From CAYOVG01 sp964407285 (GTDB lineage Bacteria; Desulfobacterota; Syntrophobacteria; Syntrophobacterales; Syntrophobacteraceae), in contig CAYOVG010000291.1 in the NCBI GenBank assembly GCA_964407285.1, positions 1-9,225 of the forward strand: 9,225 nucleotides of DNA. Reading direction: 5' to 3'. The translations under genes were made by a program, and so were the position numbers. The notes under the pieces are model-generated. The model searched no databases. It saw nothing but the letters and a program-made list of their open reading frames with translations, and had not been told where the DNA came from. Positions 6,343 to 9,225 of this stretch are shown in pieces (the first letter of the stretch is position 1; every line of letters starts with the position of its first letter).

Positions 6343-7446
6343 ATGGCCAAAGGAAGAGTGGGAATTCTAACCGGTGGTGGGGATTGCCCCGGCCTCAATG
6401 CCGTCATCAGGGGCATCACCAAGAGCGCGATCAATCTGTTCAACCTGGAGGTCATCGGGTTCTACGACGGATTTCTCGGCCTGATCGAGAAGAGGTTCAA
6501 CGTGCTGAACTACGATACCGTCACGGGTATCCTCGCGCAAGGCGGCACCATTCTTGGATCGAGCAACAAGGCGAATCCCTTCGAGCACATACTGGTGGCC
6601 GGGCAGGAAAAGAAAAAGGTGGACGTATCCGACCAGTGCATGGAACTCTACAGCGACCTGGAGCTGGACGCGCTGGTCTGCGTAGGGGGAGACGGCACCA
6701 TGACGATCGCGGGCAAGCTCGCCGAGAAGGGGGCGAAGGTGGTCGGCCTTCCCAAGACGATCGACAAGGACCTGATGGAAACGGACACCACTTTCGGCTT
6801 CGACACGGCCCGGTGCATTGCGACGGAGGCGGTCGACAGGGTCCACACGACGACCCAGTCGCACCACCGGGTGATGCTCGTGGAAGTGATGGGCAGAAAT
6901 GCCGGCTGGCTGGCCCTCGAAACGGGCATCGCCGGCGGGGCCAACATCATCCTCATTCCCGAAATCCCCTACGACCTGAGTGAGATCATCAGCCTGGTCC
7001 GCAAGCGCAACAGGTTCGGGCGCAGGTTCAGCATCATAGTGGTTTCCGAGGGAGCGAAGCCGATAGGCGGCGAGCAGGCCATCCAGCGGATCGTCGAAGA
7101 CAGCCCCGATCCCGTGCGGCTGGGAGGGATCAGCCATATCCTCGCCAAGCAGATCGAGGACGAGACCGGGATCGAATGCCGGGCGGCCATTCTCGGCCAC
7201 GTCCAGCGCGGAGGCTCGCCGAGCGCCCTCGACCGCATTCTGGGCACCCAGTTCGCGCTGAAGGCCATGGAGATGGTGGTCGCCGGAGAGTTCAACAGGA
7301 TGGCCGCCCTCAAGGGATCGGAAATGGTCTCCGTCCCCATAGAACGGGTAATGGGCCGCCAGCGGCTGGTCCCGCTCGATTCGCCGCTGATCGAAGCCGC
7401 CCGGGCCGTCGGGACCAGCTTCGGGGTGGAGATGGAATACCGGTAG
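6343..7446 (+). CDS. pfkA: 6-phosphofructokinase
   Basis: The enzyme phosphorylates fructose 6-phosphate to fructose 1,6-bisphosphate in glycolysis. The 367 aa product shows GGGDCPGLNAVIRG (11-24), GGDGT (115-119), PKTIDKD (137-143), MGRNAGW (183-189), PEIP (206-209) and GHVQRGGSP (285-293). The catalytic aspartates matching E. coli Asp127 and Asp129 are Asp141 and Asp143. The position matching Gly104 is Gly118, which in this family goes with ATP rather than pyrophosphate as donor. The position matching residue 124 is Lys138, usual in PPi enzymes and in ATP-using actinobacterial members. The donor is thus most likely ATP but not certain. The common TIDND is TIDKD here. The start at 6343 is chosen for GAGGGAGAG upstream and because the family begins with a short MAKGRVGILTGGG. 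It is convergent with the minus-strand relics and probably monocistronic. Confidence 0.95.
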   Translation: MAKGRVGILTGGGDCPGLNAVIRGITKSAINLFNLEVIGFYDGFLGLIEKRFNVLNYDTVTGILAQGGTILGSSNKANPFEHILVAGQEKKKVDVSDQCMELYSDLELDALVCVGGDGTMTIAGKLAEKGAKVVGLPKTIDKDLMETDTTFGFDTARCIATEAVDRVHTTTQSHHRVMLVEVMGRNAGWLALETGIAGGANIILIPEIPYDLSEIISLVRKRNRFGRRFSIIVVSEGAKPIGGEQAIQRIVEDSPDPVRLGGISHILAKQIEDETGIECRAAILGHVQRGGSPSALDRILGTQFALKAMEMVVAGEFNRMAALKGSEMVSVPIERVMGRQRLVPLDSPLIEAARAVGTSFGVEMEYR

Positions 7447-7495
7447 GCAGGTCCGGACCTGCCGGCAGGACCGGACCGCCCCCGGCGGAGCCGCC
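7447..7495. repeat. Palindrome cluster in the convergent gap after pfkA
   Basis: Immediately after the pfkA stop lie overlapping perfect palindromes: GCAGGTCCGGACCTGC (7447-7462) and CCTGCCGGCAGG (7458-7469). GGCGG-AG-CCGCC follows at 7484-7495. A further CCCC-TCC-GGGG is at 7518-7528 inside the neighbouring ORF. No T run follows on either strand, so a classical terminator is not shown. A bidirectional transcription barrier or a REP-like element is possible. Confidence 0.5.
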
Positions 7496-7681
7496 TCAAA
7501 ATACCCCTTTGGCGGAGCCCCTCCGGGGGATCGACCGCCGAAGGGCTTTCCACCATCGGCCTTCGACCAGCCGGGTCGGCAGCCGGGCGTAGAGCGCCAG
7601 GCACAACGCGAGAGCCATGCCCCAGATGACGAGCAGGTTGAAGGCATAGGTGGTGAATTCGTACGGTCCCAGGCGCTTCAT
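7496..7681 (-). pseudogene. Single-TM ORF, probable C-terminal remnant of an ABC-2 type permease
   Basis: The 61 aa reading frame has one clear hydrophobic segment, about residues 11-33 (TYAFNLLVIWGMALALCLAL), followed by a basic tail with RLPTRLVEGRWWKALRR. The FNLLVIWGM-then-LYARL pattern resembles the last transmembrane helix of ABC-2 permeases fused to ATPase/FHA domains, as I recall them; this is a weak family call. If so, the large N-terminal part is missing. Its ATG overlaps the TGA of the transposase-like fragment as ATGA, and the ribosome site is weak. Parts of its 3' end recur as short direct repeats at 8531 and 9210. It could instead be a small membrane protein of its own. Codon use is GC-rich like the core genes. 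Confidence 0.4.
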
Positions 7682-7914
7682 TCCCGCCAGGAAAGCGCTT
7701 CTCCACGGATCATCGCCTCACCGGTTGTGAAGAACTGAGGCGAATCAAAGATATCCATTAGTGGTATTTTGTTTCTTTCCAGATATGGTTTGGCGCCGCG
7801 GTTGAGATAGCCCACATAGTGTCTCTTCGCCCGTGTGATGATGTGAACAAGGGGCTTTCCTTCCGCGTTTGTCGTGAAGTGCGCCCCGAAGATCATGGAA
7901 CCGTAAGAGGCCAA
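7678..7914 (-). pseudogene. DDE transposase fragment
   Basis: The 78-codon open frame begins only with TTG, without a ribosome site, 6 nt after the brnA stop. It contains PLVHIITRAKRHYVGYL (about residues 21-37) followed by KIPLMDIFDSPQFF and GEAMIRGE. This order (HxITRAK, a basic linker, KxxLxDIFDS, then a xxYGE-like strand) matches, from memory, the middle of DDE transposases of the IS4/IS701-like kind. The N-terminal catalytic part and everything after the YGE-like motif are missing, and the first DDE aspartate is not seen. No inverted repeats bound it. I infer a decayed insertion whose one edge abuts brnA and whose other edge abuts the permease-like ORF. Confidence 0.5.
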
Positions 7915-7920
7915 GGATGT

Positions 7921-8235
7921 TCAGTCAGGGGTGTGTTGATCTTCTTTGCGGGCCTGCATGTACGTGCGAAGGATGGCATTGATCCTCGTCTGATACCCGG
8001 GCTGTTGCCGAAACCATTCAAGAAGATCAGCGTCAAGCCGTATGGTCACGATCTCTTTGCGGCGCGGCAAAACAACTTCGGCATCCTTCCAGAACTCCGC
8101 ATCCGTCGGATGGGCGTCGGGGTCGGCTTCTATTGCAGCATGCACTTCCGCATCGCTCATGCTTTTCAACGCATCCCAATCCGTCCCGGTTTTAGCCGTA
8201 TTCTTTAATTTTTTTCCAGTAGTAGCGCCTTTCAT
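7921..8235 (-). CDS. brnA: BrnA-family antitoxin
   Basis: This is the antitoxin of a type II BrnT/BrnA pair; it binds the toxin and represses the operon. The 104 aa product has a basic start, a DAEFW motif (45-49), and a C-terminal ribbon-helix-helix-like block EIVTIRLDADLLEWF (61-75) followed by GYQTRINAILRTYM (80-93), typical of BrnA. GGAGGG (8245-8250), 9 nt upstream, supports the ATG at 8235 over the longer open frame to 8310. The gene overlaps the end of brnT by 44 nt, the usual arrangement of toxin first and antitoxin second. A transposase fragment begins 6 nt downstream. No frameshift or missing block is seen, so it may be functional. Confidence 0.9.
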   Translation of the reverse strand: MKGATTGKKLKNTAKTGTDWDALKSMSDAEVHAAIEADPDAHPTDAEFWKDAEVVLPRRKEIVTIRLDADLLEWFRQQPGYQTRINAILRTYMQARKEDQHTPD

Positions 8236-8476
8236 AAGGTTCTGCCCTCCACGCAGATATAATCCGCCTTTCGTCATCGTCTCTATCGGTGTAAATAACC
8301 GTGATCTCAAGACCGCTTACGAGGCCGATTGCGTAAATGCGAACCTCGCCGTAATCGAACCGATCATCTATCCGCTCAACTGTCGGTCCCTCGAAAATCC
8401 GCTTTGCATCGTCAAACGCAATTTTGTGTTCTCGGATGTTGCGACGGTTCTTTTCATCAGTCCAAGTATATCGCAT
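8192..8476 (-). CDS. brnT: BrnT-family toxin (RelE-like ribonuclease)
   Basis: BrnT toxins are small RelE-fold ribonucleases that halt translation under stress. The 94 aa product starts with the family pattern YTWTDEKNRRNIREHKIAF and DDAKRIFEGP. It ends with RIISAWRAEPYERRYY (71-86), the conserved Arg/Tyr-rich C-terminus of the family. Length is normal. The only in-frame ATG fits the family start, yet no Shine-Dalgarno precedes it: the upstream bases are AAATACAAAAG. A perfect inverted repeat ends 6 nt upstream of the start, so the transcript may be leaderless or very short-leadered. It overlaps brnA and should be cotranscribed with it. Confidence 0.92.
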   Translation of the reverse strand: MRYTWTDEKNRRNIREHKIAFDDAKRIFEGPTVERIDDRFDYGEVRIYAIGLVSGLEITVIYTDRDDDERRIISAWRAEPYERRYYWKKIKEYG

Positions 8477-8482
8477 CTTTTG

Positions 8483-8501
8483 TATTTACACAATGTAAAT
8501 A
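8483..8501. promoter_or_regulatory. Inverted repeat, probable BrnA operator over the brnTA promoter
   Basis: TATTTACA and TGTAAATA form a perfect 8+8 bp inverted repeat around CAA, 6 nt from the brnT ATG. It is the only AT-rich stretch for some distance. BrnTA operons are autorepressed by BrnA alone or with BrnT (established), and ribbon-helix-helix proteins bind such palindromes. I infer this is the operator. Exact -10 and -35 boxes cannot be assigned; TTTACA on the minus strand may serve as part of one. Confidence 0.65.
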
Positions 8502-8530
8502 TCCCGTCGAGTTCGGCTCACCTGTCCGGA

Positions 8531-8553
8531 ACCAGCCGGGTCGTCAGCCGGGC
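8531..8553. repeat. 23-nt direct repeat shared with 7566-7588
   Basis: This segment matches positions 7566-7588 in 22 of 23 bases, with the single difference G/T in the middle. On the minus strand the 7566 copy encodes ARLPTRLV in the TM ORF, and this copy can encode ARLTTRLV before a TGA at 8518-8520. It may be a second, more decayed piece of the same source gene or a small dispersed repeat. Confidence 0.5.
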
Positions 8554-8597
8554 ATGGAACTCCACGCACTTCGGTTGTGGTATGGACTACCTGATTG

Positions 8598-8625
8598 GTT
8601 GTGGCCGGTCTCCCGACCGCGCCGC
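8598..8625. repeat. Hairpin repeat, copy 1 (GGTCTCCCGACC core)
   Basis: GTTGTGG followed by CGGTC-TCCC-GACCG and CGCCGC forms a stem with a TCCC loop and one bulge. The copy at 9019-9047 shares the GTTGTGG flank, the CGGTCTCCCGACC core and the GCCGC flank. Just after it, GGTCT...AGACC (8640-8659) gives a further small stem. It lies between brnT and the DUF2283 relic, in sequence with no gene. Confidence 0.6.
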
Positions 8626-8697
8626 CCCTCACGACCGAAGGTCTCCATCCCACAAGACCGTGAAATGCCGGCGACATTCGGTCCTAACGGCTGGTTT

Positions 8698-8726
8698 CAG
8701 GGGGGGGAGTAGCCCCACAGCCCCTG
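8698..8726. repeat. G/C-run hairpin beside the DUF2283 relic
   Basis: CAGGGG (8698-8703) pairs with CCCCTG (8721-8726), and GGGG (8704-8707) pairs with CCCC (8713-8716). There is an AGTAG loop and an ACAG bulge. On the minus strand it directly follows the TGA of the DUF2283 relic and may be its former terminator, although no T tract follows. Confidence 0.4.
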
Positions 8727-8867
8727 TCAAGCTGCTATTATTTTCTCGTTTGCCGGGAGTTTGCTCAACGTAAGTTTACTTAGCTCAACCTTTTTACTTG
8801 CATTATCGATGTCAATTCCGACAAGGCGCCCTTGAGCATCGTAATCCAATCCTGCGGCTCGACACCC
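8727..8867 (-). pseudogene. C-terminal remnant of a DUF2283 gene
   Basis: The minus-strand frame ending in TGA at 8727-8729 reads LDYDAQGRLVGIDIDNASKKV and continues to LSKLPANEKIIAA. This is the second half of a DUF2283 protein, where the family consensus is PGVxLDYDxxGxxVGxEIxxAS. The first half, normally about 30-40 residues beginning MKxxYD, is absent: an in-frame TGA (8868-8870) and unrelated sequence stand before it. The remaining part has no frameshift and looks recent. DUF2283 proteins are small and of unknown function, often beside toxin-antitoxin-like genes. Confidence 0.65.
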
Positions 8868-8958
8868 TCATAGGGTGCTCCAAAACTCGTATACACCATT
8901 CCTTCTTAAGATATGGCCTCTTTCGAAGAACTTTATTCTCGAAATATGCGGTGAACAT
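8812..8958 (-). pseudogene. N-terminal remnant of the small gene that usually precedes DUF2283
   Basis: From ATG at 8958 the frame reads MFTAYFENKVLRKRPYLKK then EWCIRVLEHPMRV (residues 1-32). As I recall, this is the start of a conserved ~70-80 aa hypothetical family (YFENxVLxKRPYxxxEWC, later RVVTLEDGETxHNAF) encoded next to DUF2283. After MRV the frame turns into non-homologous SSRRIGLRCS and stops at 8812-8814. In the next frame the bases still read VEPQD, so a 2-nt insertion seems to precede the break. The rest of the gene and the start of DUF2283 are missing, so one deletion probably joined the two. No good ribosome site is seen. Confidence 0.5.
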
Positions 8959-9018
8959 GTGATCTGCCACGGCCCGTCCTCCGGCTTCGGGAAGGCTGCT
9001 ACAGCGAGCAAGCTACTT

Positions 9019-9047
9019 GTTGTGGTGCGGTCTCCCGACCATGCCGC
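9019..9047. repeat. Hairpin repeat, copy 2 (GGTCTCCCGACC core)
   Basis: The copy pairs along nearly its whole length as RNA: GTTGTGGTG against the TGCCGCAAC flank with G-U pairs, one C/A mismatch, then GGTC-TCCC-GACC. The G-U pairs mean the hairpin is preserved despite differences from copy 1 at 8598-8625, which suggests selection or templating for structure. It falls inside a minus-strand open frame (8868-9062) that I do not consider a gene. Confidence 0.6.
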
Positions 9048-9114
9048 AACTAAATCCGCCAACCCATACCACTACACGATTTACCCGATTCCCTACCGTT
9101 TGCTTGAAGCCCAT

Positions 9115-9157
9115 GGGGTTGCGCCCCCGCCGGTGGGGTCGGCGGGGACGCAACCCC
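9115..9157. repeat. Long GC-rich hairpin
   Basis: GGGGTTGCG (9115-9123) and CCCCGCC (9125-9131) pair with GGCGGGG (9141-9147) and CGCAACCCC (9149-9157). The loop is 9 nt, with a single C/A mismatch between the two stem blocks: 16 pairs in all. No T run follows on either strand. It may be a REP-like element or a terminator for a minus-strand gene ending near 9189. The GGGTTGCG arm also occurs at 6150 and 6204. Confidence 0.7.
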
Positions 9158-9188
9158 GCCCTGCCGCGGCTCCATGCGCATCCTCGAG

Positions 9189-9225
9189 TCAACGCCCATG
9201 GGCGAAGGGCCGCCGAAGGGCTTTC
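9189..9225 (-). pseudogene. Possible end of a minus-strand gene sharing KALRR with the TM ORF
   Basis: CCGCCGAAGGGCTTTC at 9210-9225 repeats 7535-7550 exactly (16 nt) and may continue past the window edge. On the minus strand it encodes KALRR, as in the TM ORF, here followed by PFAHGR and a TGA at 9189-9191. A palindrome CGCCCATGGGCG lies within it. Too little is visible to say whether this is a gene end or just a repeat copy. Confidence 0.25.

Noticed and set aside
6367..7647. 426-codon minus-strand frame opposite pfkA
   Set aside because: Antisense to an intact phosphofructokinase; no recognisable protein.
8486..8677. 63-codon minus-strand frame upstream of brnT
   Set aside because: Runs across the hairpin repeat and into the brnTA operator; no protein pattern or ribosome site.
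8868..9062. 64-codon minus-strand frame
   Set aside because: Its N-terminal part is the hairpin repeat read as protein, and its end is the wrong frame of the two relic genes.
8500..9225. CRISPR array or tRNA attachment site
   Set aside because: Only two copies of the repeat, unevenly spaced; no tRNA cloverleaf recognised in the region.

Overview
The window looks like a high-GC anaerobic deltaproteobacterium-type chromosome segment. The gene set points to the Syntrophobacter/Desulfo-type lineages: two tandem PilT-family retraction ATPases, a COG1313 radical SAM protein, an FmdB zinc ribbon with a C-terminal NLPGYSR-like tail, and a lone 6-phosphofructokinase. This lineage call is an inference from gene content and codon use; no marker gene is present. 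The first ~235 bases differ from the rest. They are AT-rich and encode a FlgD-Ig/T9SS-sorting-like protein tail of the kind common in Bacteroidota and Cloacimonadota, joined in frame to the first half of a ThiL. This could be an assembly chimera or a real recombination junction.

Layout, left to right. Positions 27-3036 hold a minus-strand block: pilT, then a PilU-like paralogue, then the thiL fragment, separated by 55-57 nt and each with a strong Shine-Dalgarno. Positions 3168-5010 hold a second minus-strand cluster in transcription order fmdB-like, radical SAM activase-like, PPP-family phosphatase, with gaps of 21 and 4 nt. Position 5200 starts a divergent plus-strand gene for an unrecognised cysteine-rich protein, closed by a plausible terminator at 6049. 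Then comes pfkA (6343-7446) after a repeat-bearing leader, and a cluster of palindromes where it converges on minus-strand sequence.

Positions 7447-9225 form an eroded accessory region. It contains a single-TM ORF that looks like the tail of an ABC-2 permease, a DDE-transposase fragment abutting brnA, and an apparently intact brnT-brnA toxin-antitoxin pair with a perfect inverted repeat 6 nt upstream of the toxin start. It also has two copies of a hairpin repeat built round GGTCTCCCGACC, two short direct repeats shared with the end of the permease-like ORF, and a long GC-rich hairpin. The start of one small gene is joined by deletion to the end of a DUF2283 gene.

The left two-thirds is ordinary housekeeping and motility content. 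I see no novel multi-gene defence or biosynthetic system. The items most worth a second look are the thiL chimera, the uncharacterised Cys-rich protein, and the brnTA island embedded among gene relics and dispersed repeats.
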